Below the pieces are notes generated by a model. The model searched no databases. It was not told the origin of the DNA and saw only the letters and a program-made list of their open reading frames with translations. This document shows positions 8,291-18,381 of a stretch of 39,489 bases of DNA, piece by piece. Origin of the DNA: Paucisalibacillus globulus DSM 18846 (GTDB lineage Bacteria; Bacillota; Bacilli; Bacillales; Amphibacillaceae). The stretch lies in NCBI RefSeq assembly GCF_000482485.1, contig NZ_KI519439.1, positions 1 through 39,489 on the forward strand. The letters are read 5' to 3'. Positions within the stretch are counted from its first letter, which is position 1; every line of letters begins with the position of its first letter. Both the position numbers and the translations under genes were made by a program.

Positions 8291-9814
8291 ATGAAAAAGT
8301 TAATCGCTTTCATAACATTACTATTATTATCTAGTATCTTATTACCAGTGCAAGCAGAGGAAAAAGATACATGGGAAGATGAAATGATCTACTTTATTAT
8401 GATTGATCGTTTTCATAATGGAAATACATCAAATGATTTTGAAGTAGATATGAATGATCCTAGAGCTTTTCATGGAGGGGATATTCAAGGGATTATAGAC
8501 AAGTTAGATTATATTAAAGATATGGGCTTTACAGCCATTTGGTTAACTCCAATAGTCAATAATGAATCTAAAGGGTATCACGGATATTGGACAGAAGATT
8601 TCTATGAAGTGGAAGAGCATTTTGGGACATTGGATGAATTTAAAACATTAGTTCAAGAAGCACATGACCGTGAAATTAAAATAATCCTTGATCTTGTTGT
8701 TAATCATACAGGGTACCAGCACCCATGGTTACAAGAATCAGAAAAACAAGACTGGTTTCATGAGGACCTACCGATAACAAATTGGGATAATCAAGAAAAT
8801 GTAGAAAATGGCCGATTAGCTGGGTTACCAGATTTGGCACAAGAAAATCCTGAAACACGTAAGTATTTACTAGATATGGCCAAATGGTGGATAGAAGAAA
8901 CCGATATTGATGGCTATCGACTAGATACGGTAAAACATGTTCCAAAAGATTTTTGGGAGGAATTTTCTAAGGAAGTAAAGTCCGTTAAAGAGGATTTCTT
9001 TCTAATAGGTGAGGTTTGGCATAATGACCCAACCTATGTAGCAGATTATGCCGAGACTGGAATTGATTCATTTGTTGATTATCCATTTTTCAATGAGGCG
9101 ACACGAATTTTTAGTAAATCTGACCAGGAGATTGGAAAGTATATGGAGGTTGTTTGGAAACGAAATCAAAACCTCTATGACAATCCATATCTTTTAGGGA
9201 ATTTCATTGATAATCATGATAACAAGCGATTTGCAAGACTAGCAATTGAAAAAGAGCAAGATCCAGTTACACAGTTAAAACAAGCGTTAACGTATATGTA
9301 TACGGCTCCTGGAATTCCTATTGTCTATTATGGGACAGAAATAGCCATGGATGGTGGTGAGGATCCTGACAATCGCCGAATGATGGAATTTGAGGATCAT
9401 GAATTAGTGTCATACATCGCTTCCTTAAGTGATATCCGGAAAAACTACCCTGCCCTTTGGAAGGGTGATCTGGAAGTGTTACTTGATCAAAATGGTATGA
9501 CCATAGTTAAGCGTACATATGAGGGAGATAGCTTGATAATAGCTATTAATCACACAACATCAGATCAAACAGTAACATTTACACACGAGCAACTTAAAGC
9601 GGATCTTCAGTTACGTCCTATACTAGAAAATACTACTATTATAGATGATTCAGATGGTTATGAGATATCCATTCCAAAAGAAACATCAGAAATATATCTT
9701 GTTGAAGAGGCGACAAAGCAAACGAATGCACAACTTTGGATTATCGTCGCAGCAGTTGTTTTTGTAGTTGGTTCAATCACTATTTATCTATTTAAAAAAC
9801 GTAAACAGAACTAA
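8291..9814 (+). CDS. Extracellular membrane-anchored alpha-amylase (GH13)
   Basis: About 507 residues. A Sec signal peptide (KKLIAFITLLLLSSILLPVQAEE) runs over residues 2-24 and a single hydrophobic helix near the C-terminus (WIIVAAVVFVVGSITIYLF) is followed by KKRKQN. The protein should therefore be exported and held in the membrane with its catalytic barrel outside. GH13 motifs are LDLVVNHTG, DGYRLDT with nucleophile D212, IGEVW with acid/base E241 and IDNHD with D310. No LPXTG signal or starch-binding domain was seen. The start is ATG 8291, 6 nt after GAGGAGG (8278-8284); ATG 8288 is the alternative, and the upstream in-frame TTG 8267 lies before the ribosome site. It probably generates maltodextrins for the downstream importer. 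Confidence 0.9.
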   Translation: MKKLIAFITLLLLSSILLPVQAEEKDTWEDEMIYFIMIDRFHNGNTSNDFEVDMNDPRAFHGGDIQGIIDKLDYIKDMGFTAIWLTPIVNNESKGYHGYWTEDFYEVEEHFGTLDEFKTLVQEAHDREIKIILDLVVNHTGYQHPWLQESEKQDWFHEDLPITNWDNQENVENGRLAGLPDLAQENPETRKYLLDMAKWWIEETDIDGYRLDTVKHVPKDFWEEFSKEVKSVKEDFFLIGEVWHNDPTYVADYAETGIDSFVDYPFFNEATRIFSKSDQEIGKYMEVVWKRNQNLYDNPYLLGNFIDNHDNKRFARLAIEKEQDPVTQLKQALTYMYTAPGIPIVYYGTEIAMDGGEDPDNRRMMEFEDHELVSYIASLSDIRKNYPALWKGDLEVLLDQNGMTIVKRTYEGDSLIIAINHTTSDQTVTFTHEQLKADLQLRPILENTTIIDDSDGYEISIPKETSEIYLVEEATKQTNAQLWIIVAAVVFVVGSITIYLFKKRKQN

Positions 9815-9817
9815 AAA

Positions 9818-9852
9818 AATACCCTAGCGCTTTCAGGTAGCGCTAGGGTATT
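9818..9852. terminator. Bidirectional terminator between amylase and cyclomaltodextrinase
   Basis: A perfect 14-bp stem (AATACCCTAGCGCT, 9818-9831, with 9839-9852) has a 7-nt loop. On the minus strand it is followed by a run of T (plus-strand A run 9813-9819), so it is strongest for the minus-strand gene; it can also serve the amylase gene. Confidence 0.85.
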
Positions 9853-9859
9853 ATCTATC

Positions 9860-11797
<1,938 letters not shown>

Positions 11798-11803
11798 AAA
11801 TAT

Positions 11804-11823
11804 TTATGAAAACGATTGCGCAA
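11804..11823 (-). promoter_or_regulatory. LacI-family (MalR or CcpA-type) operator A
   Basis: The minus strand reads TTGCGCAATCGTTTTCATAA. It matches operator B in 18 of 20 positions but in the opposite orientation. It overlaps the -35 of the mdxE promoter (11816-11821) and sits just upstream of the divergent promoter, so one repressor could control both. It also resembles cre with one mismatch. Confidence 0.65.
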
Positions 11824-11844
11824 AATAGAAAAAAAGGGTACAAT
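11816..11844 (+). promoter_or_regulatory. Promoter of the mdx maltodextrin operon
   Basis: TTGCGC (11816-11821) and TACAAT (11839-11844) are separated by 17 bp. Transcription should start near 11851. The -35 is embedded in operator A and operator B lies just downstream of the start. Confidence 0.65.
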
Positions 11845-11857
11845 CAATTTGTAAAGG

Positions 11858-11877
11858 TTGCGCAAACGTTTTCACAA
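11858..11877 (+). promoter_or_regulatory. LacI-family (MalR or CcpA-type) operator B
   Basis: TTGCGCAAACGTTTTCACAA, with the central AAACGTTT palindrome typical of LacI-family sites, lies at about +8 to +27 of the mdxE promoter. A roadblock position fits repression. The LacI-family gene at 20741 is the obvious candidate regulator; CcpA is the alternative. Confidence 0.65.
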
Positions 11878-12014
11878 CGTTGACGAACTATATAAAAGGG
11901 GGCGCTATATAGTTGCATGCAAATAATTACCTTTCAAGTTTTCTAGATGTATAGTCTTACAAAACAAGATATTTTTTAGTTAGAACTAACTAAAAAAGAA
12001 AGAGGGGATTACAA

Positions 12015-13283
12015 ATGATGAAATTTAATTGGAAAAAGCTAGCTTTTATCGCTATGTTAACTAGTTTACTAGCTTTAGCGGCATGTGGAGATAGTGATGA
12101 AGGTAAAGAAAAATCTTCAGATGACGGAGATAGTACTGCTGCTGGAACACTAGAAATTGGTGTTGAAGCTGGGTATATCGATTATGTAAAAGACATTGTC
12201 CCTGCATTTGAAGAAGAAACAGGGATTAAAGTAACAGTTACAGAAAGAGATTTATTTGAAACATTAGAAGCCCTTCCATTAGATGGACCTGCTGGAATTG
12301 CTCCAGACGTTATGATCGCTCCTTATGATAGAGTTGGTAACCTAGGTCAACAAGGACACTTAGCGGAATACAGTTTCCCTGATGATGGCCGTTATGATGA
12401 TCTAGACAAACAACAAGTTACAATTGATGGTAAAACATATGGTGCCCCATTTGTTATTGAAGCATTAGTTCTTTACTACAACAAAGATTTAGTTGATCAA
12501 GCTCCTGAAACATTTGCTGATATTGAAGCACTTGCTGAAGATGATCGTTTTGCATTTGAATCAGAAGAAGGAAGAACAACTGCATTCCTTGCTAACTGGT
12601 TAGATTTCTATAGCACTTACGGATTACTTTCTGCTTACGGTGGTTATGTATTCGGTGATAATGGTGCAGACCCATCTGATGTTGGTTTAAATACAGATGG
12701 TGCAATTGAAGGAATTGAATATGCAACAGAATGGTTCGATAGATGGCCACAAGGTATGCTAGATTCAACAACTGCTGGTAATTTTATTGATGAACAATTT
12801 ACAACTGGTAAAACAGCGGCAATCATTGGTGGACCATGGTCTGCTTCTAACTATACTGAAGCAGGAGTAAACTTTGGTGTATCCATGATCCCTACTCTAC
12901 CAAATGGTGAAGAGTATCAACCATTTGCTGGTGGTAAAGCATGGATTGCAAGTAACTATGCAAAAGATAAAGAAGCAGCACAAAAATGGTTAGATTTCGT
13001 TGCAAATGAAGCAAACCAACAAAAACTATATGAAGATAAAGGTGAAGTTCCTGCTAACCAATTAACTAGAGCTACAGTAGTTGAAGCTGGAGACGAACTT
13101 ACTTCTGCTGTTATTAATCAGTACAATGAAGCAATTCCAATGCCAAACATTCCAGAAATGGCTGAAGTTTGGACAGGTGCAGAAACACTTATGTTTGATG
13201 CTGCTTCAGGAAATAAATCAGCAACAGATTCAGCTAATGACGCAGTAAACGTTATTAATGAAAATATCTCTCAAAAATACTAA
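12015..13283 (+). CDS. mdxE: Maltodextrin-binding lipoprotein of ABC importer (MdxE-like)
   Basis: About 422 residues. A lipoprotein signal peptide ends in LLALAAC, with the lipidated Cys near residue 25, followed by an acidic Ser/Asp/Glu linker, so it is anchored on the outer face of the membrane. The mature part is a MalE/COG2182-type solute-binding protein (GTLEIGVEAGYIDYVKDIVP, AAIIGGPWSASNY, PFAGGKAWIASNYAKDKEAA). The double ATG at 12015/12018 follows AGAGGGG at 12001-12007. It is first in an operon with two permeases and is followed by a hairpin that may set a higher level for this subunit. Substrate is inferred from the amylase and glucosidase neighbours. Confidence 0.9.
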   Translation: MMKFNWKKLAFIAMLTSLLALAACGDSDEGKEKSSDDGDSTAAGTLEIGVEAGYIDYVKDIVPAFEEETGIKVTVTERDLFETLEALPLDGPAGIAPDVMIAPYDRVGNLGQQGHLAEYSFPDDGRYDDLDKQQVTIDGKTYGAPFVIEALVLYYNKDLVDQAPETFADIEALAEDDRFAFESEEGRTTAFLANWLDFYSTYGLLSAYGGYVFGDNGADPSDVGLNTDGAIEGIEYATEWFDRWPQGMLDSTTAGNFIDEQFTTGKTAAIIGGPWSASNYTEAGVNFGVSMIPTLPNGEEYQPFAGGKAWIASNYAKDKEAAQKWLDFVANEANQQKLYEDKGEVPANQLTRATVVEAGDELTSAVINQYNEAIPMPNIPEMAEVWTGAETLMFDAASGNKSATDSANDAVNVINENISQKY

Positions 13284-13293
13284 TAATGCAGGT

Positions 13294-13330
13294 TAAACTT
13301 TGGCAGAGAAATTCTCTCTGCCTCAGTTTA
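13294..13330 (+). promoter_or_regulatory. Intercistronic hairpin between mdxE-like and mdxF-like genes
   Basis: An inner stem GGCAGAGA/TCTCTGCC (13302-13309 with 13315-13322) and an outer stem TAAACT/AGTTTA (13294-13299 with 13325-13330) are followed by TTTAATAA. It may be a partial terminator or 3' stabiliser of the binding-protein message. Confidence 0.6.
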
Positions 13331-13352
13331 TTTAATAAGGGAGTGAGAAATA

Positions 13353-14657
13353 ATGGAATATATAGAAAAAGAGAATAAACGTTTAAAAACAGCAACACTA
13401 CTCTCTATAATTCCAGGTTTAGGCCAAATTTATAATAAACAGCTATTTAAAGGAATTGCATTTCTTGTCATTTTTGCTCTGTTTATTATAGAAATGTTTA
13501 ATTTTGGTGTGGAAGCATTAATCGGTTTATTTACACTTGGGAGTACCCCTGGTACGGACCATTCACTTTTTATACTAATTGAAGGTTCCTTACAATTACT
13601 AATTCTTCTATTATTTATACTTTTTTACGCGATTAATTTATCCGATGCTAGAAAAGTAGCTAGATTATGGGCGGAAGGTAAAAAAGTAAATACCTCAATG
13701 AAATCCGTTCTACTAAATATGGCAGATCGTGGATTCCCATATTTGTTTACAATTCCAGCGTATATAGCTATGGTATTTGCAATTGTATTTCCAGTATTAG
13801 TAACAATCTTTATTGCATTTACCAATTATGATTTTTATCATATTCCACCAGCTAAGCTAATAGATTGGGTGGGCTTTGAGAACTTTAGTAACATATTTTT
13901 CTTAAGTTCATATCGTGATACATTCTTTGCTGTATTTGGATGGACAGTAATTTGGACATTAGCAGCAACAACACTTCAAATCGTAATCGGTATTTTTACA
14001 GCGGTTGTATTAAATCAAAAATTTATTAAATTTAAACGTGTATTTGGAATCATCTTCCTTTTACCGTGGGCGGTACCTGCATTTATTACGATTATGAGTT
14101 TTTCAAATATGTTTAATGATAGTATCGGTGCAATCAACACACAAGTCATCCCATTATTGGATGCATTAATACCTTTTGTGGAACTTGATAGTTTACCATG
14201 GAAAACAGATCCTTTCTTTACTAAAATAGCAATTATCATGATTCAAGGATGGCTAGGATTTCCGTTTATCTATGTGCTTGTATCAGGTATCTTGCAATCT
14301 ATTCCTGAAGAGCAATATGAAGCTGCGCGTATTGATGGTGCTGGAGTAATGCAGCGCTTTAAACATATTACGATGCCAGCAATCTTTACTATTGCAGCAC
14401 CAATCTTTATTACGCAATATACTGGTAACTTTAATAACTTCTCGATGATTTATCTATTTAACGAAGGTGGTCCTGGAAGTATTGGAGCTGGAGCAGGCTC
14501 AACTGATATTTTAATTTCATGGATTTATAAATTGACAACTGGAACGTCACCACAGTATTCAATAGCTTCTGCCGTGACATTGTTTATTTCCTTATTTGTC
14601 ATTATCATTTCGTTGATTATCTTTAAGAAAACGAAAGCATTTGAAATGGAGGATTAG
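13353..14657 (+). CDS. mdxF: Maltodextrin ABC transporter permease (MdxF/MalF-like)
   Basis: A 434-residue polytopic membrane protein. It has a long MalF-type N-terminal extension with three hydrophobic helices ([21 protein letters not shown] is the first, with the GLGQIYN motif often seen in this branch), then the core permease domain from about residue 125. The EAA loop, which docks the ATPase, reads [18 protein letters not shown]. The neighbour mdxG-like gene overlaps its end. ATG 13353 has a GGGAGTG site before it. It forms a heterodimeric channel with the next gene product; no ATPase is encoded in the window. Confidence 0.9.
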   Translation: MEYIEKENKRLKTATLLSIIPGLGQIYNKQLFKGIAFLVIFALFIIEMFNFGVEALIGLFTLGSTPGTDHSLFILIEGSLQLLILLLFILFYAINLSDARKVARLWAEGKKVNTSMKSVLLNMADRGFPYLFTIPAYIAMVFAIVFPVLVTIFIAFTNYDFYHIPPAKLIDWVGFENFSNIFFLSSYRDTFFAVFGWTVIWTLAATTLQIVIGIFTAVVLNQKFIKFKRVFGIIFLLPWAVPAFITIMSFSNMFNDSIGAINTQVIPLLDALIPFVELDSLPWKTDPFFTKIAIIMIQGWLGFPFIYVLVSGILQSIPEEQYEAARIDGAGVMQRFKHITMPAIFTIAAPIFITQYTGNFNNFSMIYLFNEGGPGSIGAGAGSTDILISWIYKLTTGTSPQYSIASAVTLFISLFVIIISLIIFKKTKAFEMED

Positions 14658-14659
14658 TG

Positions 14660-15511
14660 ATGAGCAAAATAGTAAAATCCCAAAAAACCTCCCGGGCATT
14701 TAGTAAAATATTTACGTATTTCTATCTATTGTTATTAGCAGTAATCATTATTTATCCACTATTGATTACAGCGAGTTCTGCATTTAAAGCTGGAAACGTT
14801 ACTGCTTTCAACTTGAACTTTGATGCAGAATGGACATTAAGTAACTTTTCAAGATTATTTACAGAAACCTTGTATGGAGAATGGTATTGGAATACATTAG
14901 TCATTGCTTTAGTAACGATGGTAGTACAAGTTACCGTTATTACACTAGCAGGTTATACGTATAGTAGATACCGTTTTGTTGGACGTAAGAAAAGCTTAAT
15001 GTTTTTCTTGATTATCCAAATGGTACCAACAACAGCTGCTTTAACTGCATTCTATGTTATGGCACTATTGATGGGGGCTTTAGATCAAAGTTGGTTCTTA
15101 ATGTTCCTATATATTGGTGGAGGTATTCCGATGAATACTTGGCTAATGAAGGGATACTTCGATACGGTTCCTATTGATTTAGACGAATCAGCGAAATTAG
15201 ATGGTGCAGGTCACTTCCGTATATTCGCACAGATTGTATTACCATTGGTTAAACCTATGATTGCCGTACAATCATTATGGGCCTTTATGACACCATTCGG
15301 GGAATACATGCTAGCGAAATTCTTGCTACGTACACCTGAAAACTATACGGTTGCCATTGGTCTGCAAACATTTATTAATAACCCGCAAAACCAAAAGGTT
15401 GCATTATTTGCTGCAGGAGCTATTTTAATTGCAATACCAATTACCCTTCTGTTCTTCATGTTACAAAAGCATTTTGTCGCAGGTTTAACATCAGGTGGTA
15501 CGAAAGGGTAA
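14660..15511 (+). CDS. mdxG: Maltodextrin ABC transporter permease (MdxG/MalG-like)
   Basis: A 283-residue membrane protein with about six helices. The EAA loop is [17 protein letters not shown], followed by VLPLVKP, and the end [12 protein letters not shown] is the typical MalG C-terminus that contacts the ATPase dimer. I prefer ATG 14660, 6 nt after GGAGG (14649-14653); GTG 14657, which overlaps the TAG of the previous gene, is an alternative. Overlap and shared topology place it in one complex with the upstream permease. Confidence 0.9.
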   Translation: MSKIVKSQKTSRAFSKIFTYFYLLLLAVIIIYPLLITASSAFKAGNVTAFNLNFDAEWTLSNFSRLFTETLYGEWYWNTLVIALVTMVVQVTVITLAGYTYSRYRFVGRKKSLMFFLIIQMVPTTAALTAFYVMALLMGALDQSWFLMFLYIGGGIPMNTWLMKGYFDTVPIDLDESAKLDGAGHFRIFAQIVLPLVKPMIAVQSLWAFMTPFGEYMLAKFLLRTPENYTVAIGLQTFINNPQNQKVALFAAGAILIAIPITLLFFMLQKHFVAGLTSGGTKG

Positions 15512-15553
15512 TACAAATAAACGATTAATCTCAAAAGAAATGAAGTGAACAAC

Positions 15554-16405
15554 ATGAAAAAAGATACGTTTCCAATGAACTATTTCAAAAGTGTTATGAC
15601 ACCCATACGCGTATTTAACGGTAGAAAACAATTAAATTGGTTTCAAATTATTATTCTTTTATTGTTTTTAAATGGATTAATGATGATCCCATTATCGATA
15701 AATATTGCAAAAATGGATTCCTACCCTGTAGAAGAAACATATCCTGGTGCGTTTGAACTCTTAGATGAATCCGTGATTGATGCACTTGAAGATGCGGAAT
15801 ATTCACAAGGAAAGCTAACATTACCTAATAACTTTTATTTTGAAATGGAAAATGGCATAGTTGGTGGAAATGTATCGGAGCTAGAAAAAGAGAATGCAAA
15901 GAATGCAGAGAATACACTTTTATTTCAAGAGAATGAATTGATTATTAAAGAGAGTAGTAACCCAATCACAACGGTTGCCTATACGAATGATTTTTCCATT
16001 GAGGAAATCACAACTGTGGAAGAGCTTAAGACAGAACTTTCACGTCAATGGTTCATTCAAAATAAGAGCTTTATTGTAGGAAGTTTATTAATTTCTCTAT
16101 CAACTCTACTACTTGTTAGTATTGTGGTAATTAGTCTAGGATCATCCTTATTTGTTCTTCTTACTAAGAAAGGACAAATATCTACGATTCAAACTTACAA
16201 GGAATCAGTTAATTTAGTTGTCAATTCATTAGGAATACCTACTCTAGTAGCTATGCTAATAGGATTAATCCAATTTAATATCATTACAATGATTATGATA
16301 CAAACGTTTGGATTTATTATCATGCTACTGATTGTATTTATGAAAACAAGATTTAGTGATGACTATATGGATCAACTAAATACCCTTGATAAGAAAGATA
16401 ATTAA
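15554..16405 (+). CDS. DUF1189-family membrane protein (YvdJ-like)
   Basis: About 283 residues. One hydrophobic helix lies near the N-terminus (FQIIILLLFLNGLMMIPLS), followed by a ~120-residue outside-facing acidic region and a C-terminal set of three or four helices. B. subtilis carries the similar gene yvdJ at the same place, after mdxG and before the glucosidase genes, so position and topology agree. Its role is not known to me; the conserved position suggests a helper of maltodextrin uptake or signalling. The start is uncertain: ATG 15554 with a weak GAAGTG site, or GTG 15545. Confidence 0.75.
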   Translation: MKKDTFPMNYFKSVMTPIRVFNGRKQLNWFQIIILLLFLNGLMMIPLSINIAKMDSYPVEETYPGAFELLDESVIDALEDAEYSQGKLTLPNNFYFEMENGIVGGNVSELEKENAKNAENTLLFQENELIIKESSNPITTVAYTNDFSIEEITTVEELKTELSRQWFIQNKSFIVGSLLISLSTLLLVSIVVISLGSSLFVLLTKKGQISTIQTYKESVNLVVNSLGIPTLVAMLIGLIQFNIITMIMIQTFGFIIMLLIVFMKTRFSDDYMDQLNTLDKKDN

Positions 16406-16486
16406 CTAAATAGAATTACTTTCAAAGTTCAAGCATGTGAACCGTATGGATTAGACAACAAGAATATTTGGGCAAGGAGAGTTAAA

Positions 16487-18142
16487 ATGAAAAAAGTATG
16501 GTGGAAGGATGCAGTAGCATATCAAGTTTATCCGAGGAGTTTTATGGATTCAAACGGAGATGGTATTGGGGATATCCAAGGTGTTATTTCTAAACTAGAT
16601 TATATAAAAGATCTTGGAATCGATGTTATTTGGATGAGTCCAATTTATAAATCTCCAAATGATGATAATGGATATGATATTAGTGATTATCAAGATATTA
16701 TGGACGAATTCGGTACAATGGAAGACTTTGATTTGCTTCTTTCAGAGGTGCACCGTAGAGATATGAAATTAATCATGGATTTAGTTATTAATCATACATC
16801 AGACGAGCATCCTTGGTTTATTGAATCTCGCAAATCTAAAGATAATGACTATAGAGATTATTATATGTGGCACCCTGGAATAGACGGGAAGGTTCCGAAT
16901 AACTGGGAATCAATTTTCGGTGGTTCAGCATGGAAATATGATGAGGAGACAAATGAATATTTCCTTCATGTGTTTTCTAGTAAACAACCAGATTTAAACT
17001 GGGAAAATCCAACTGTTCGTGAAGAGCTTTACAACATGGTGAATTGGTGGCTCGATAAAGGGATAGATGGATTCCGAGTAGACGCAATCTCTCATATTAA
17101 AAAGGTCCCAGGATTACCAGATATGCCTAATCCGAATGAATTGAAGTATGTTCCTTCTTATGAAGGGCATATGAACCGTGATGGAATTCAAGTGTTTTTA
17201 GAAGAGTTAAAAGAGAAAACCTTTGCTAACTATGACATTATGACCGTAGGAGAAGCAAACGGGGTAAGTACTGATCAAGCTGAGGACTGGGTAGGAGAGG
17301 AAAATGGGAAATTTAATATGATTTTCCAATTCGAACATTTAGGTCTTTGGGGCAAAGATACGGATAATGGCCTTGATATACATGGATTGAAAAAGACAAT
17401 GACAAAATGGCAAACAGCACTTGATGGCATTGGTTGGAATGCATTATTCTTGGAAAACCATGATCAACCCAGGTCAGTTTCTACATGGGGTAATAGTGAA
17501 GCGTATCGTATAGAATCAGCTAAATGCTTGGCAACGATGTATTTCCTTATGCAAGGTACACCGTTTATTTACCAAGGTCAGGAAATTGGCATGACCAATG
17601 TCCAGTTCCCTTCTATCGATGACTACAATGATGTAGGAATGAGAAATTATTATTATGAGGAATTGGAAAAAGGAACACCAGTAGAAGAAATCATGGAAGT
17701 GATTTGGAAGACTGGGCGTGACAATTCCCGAACACCAATGCAATGGAATACGGAGAAGAATGCAGGATTCTCAACAGGTAGTCCATGGATGAAAGTAAAT
17801 CCGAATTATACGGAAATAAATGTAGAAAAAGAATTACAGAATCCCGATTCCATCTATCATTATTATAAAAAGCTTATCCAATTACGAAAAGAACATGAGG
17901 TTCTAGTATATGGAAGCTATGGCATAATAATGGAAGATCATGAACAGATATATGCTTATAAGAGAACATTAGGTGAAGAAACTTATTTAATCATCACTAA
18001 TTTATTTGCAAAAGAGGTAGGGTTAACTCTACCATCTGAAATGGATGCATATACGAAAGAATTATTATTAAGTAATTATAGTAATAATGATGAACAAATA
18101 TTGAAACCTTATGAAGCTAGAGTTTATAAACTGGTGAAATAA
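16487..18142 (+). CDS. malL: Intracellular alpha-glucosidase (GH13, MalL-like)
   Basis: A 551-residue cytoplasmic GH13 enzyme with no signal peptide. It starts WWKDAVAYQVYPRSFMDSNG, the usual opening of oligo-1,6-glucosidases and alpha-glucosidases. Catalytic residues are D199 (GFRVDAISHI), E256 (VGEANG) and D326 (LENHDQPR). The residue after the nucleophile is Ala200. In this family Ala here is associated with alpha-1,4 substrates, while Val is associated with alpha-1,6 (isomaltase-type) activity, so maltose and short maltodextrins are the likely substrates (inference). ATG 16487 follows AAGGAGAG. It lies in the operon after the transporter, as malL does in B. subtilis. Confidence 0.9.
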   Translation: MKKVWWKDAVAYQVYPRSFMDSNGDGIGDIQGVISKLDYIKDLGIDVIWMSPIYKSPNDDNGYDISDYQDIMDEFGTMEDFDLLLSEVHRRDMKLIMDLVINHTSDEHPWFIESRKSKDNDYRDYYMWHPGIDGKVPNNWESIFGGSAWKYDEETNEYFLHVFSSKQPDLNWENPTVREELYNMVNWWLDKGIDGFRVDAISHIKKVPGLPDMPNPNELKYVPSYEGHMNRDGIQVFLEELKEKTFANYDIMTVGEANGVSTDQAEDWVGEENGKFNMIFQFEHLGLWGKDTDNGLDIHGLKKTMTKWQTALDGIGWNALFLENHDQPRSVSTWGNSEAYRIESAKCLATMYFLMQGTPFIYQGQEIGMTNVQFPSIDDYNDVGMRNYYYEELEKGTPVEEIMEVIWKTGRDNSRTPMQWNTEKNAGFSTGSPWMKVNPNYTEINVEKELQNPDSIYHYYKKLIQLRKEHEVLVYGSYGIIMEDHEQIYAYKRTLGEETYLIITNLFAKEVGLTLPSEMDAYTKELLLSNYSNNDEQILKPYEARVYKLVK

Positions 18143-18154
18143 GATTGATAACAA

Positions 18155-18182
18155 GGGGGCAAAAAGATATATTTTTGTCCCC
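18155..18182 (+). terminator. Hairpin after alpha-glucosidase gene
   Basis: GGGGGCAAAAA (18155-18165) pairs with TTTTTGTCCCC (18172-18182) with one G-U pair. There is no clear T run after it, so it may be a weak terminator or processing site. The rest of the 240-nt gap before the GH31 gene shows nothing firm; a 68-codon frame over it (18145-18351) has no ribosome site or family features. Confidence 0.45.
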
Positions 18183-18381
18183 ATCATCATTTACATTCGT
18201 GTTAATTAAAAGGTTTTTTCTGAAAAGTTGTTGTTATCATACAATTTTTATAGAGTGTGGTAACAAGGTATATGTTTTCCAGGTTTGGGCGCATGCTCTG
18301 TTTAAGAGGGCCCATGTTTTCCCAACAAGGGAGCATGTTCGACTAAAATAAAATAACTTGATTCTACAGGAGGTACTTACA

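Noticed and set aside
18285-18345. Repeated GCATG/CCATG blocks before the GH31 gene as an operator
   Set aside because: The copies are too short and irregular to call a site.
18145-18351. 68-codon frame between the GH13 and GH31 glucosidase genes
   Set aside because: No ribosome site, starts inside a hairpin and has Cys/Phe-rich composition unlike a real small protein.
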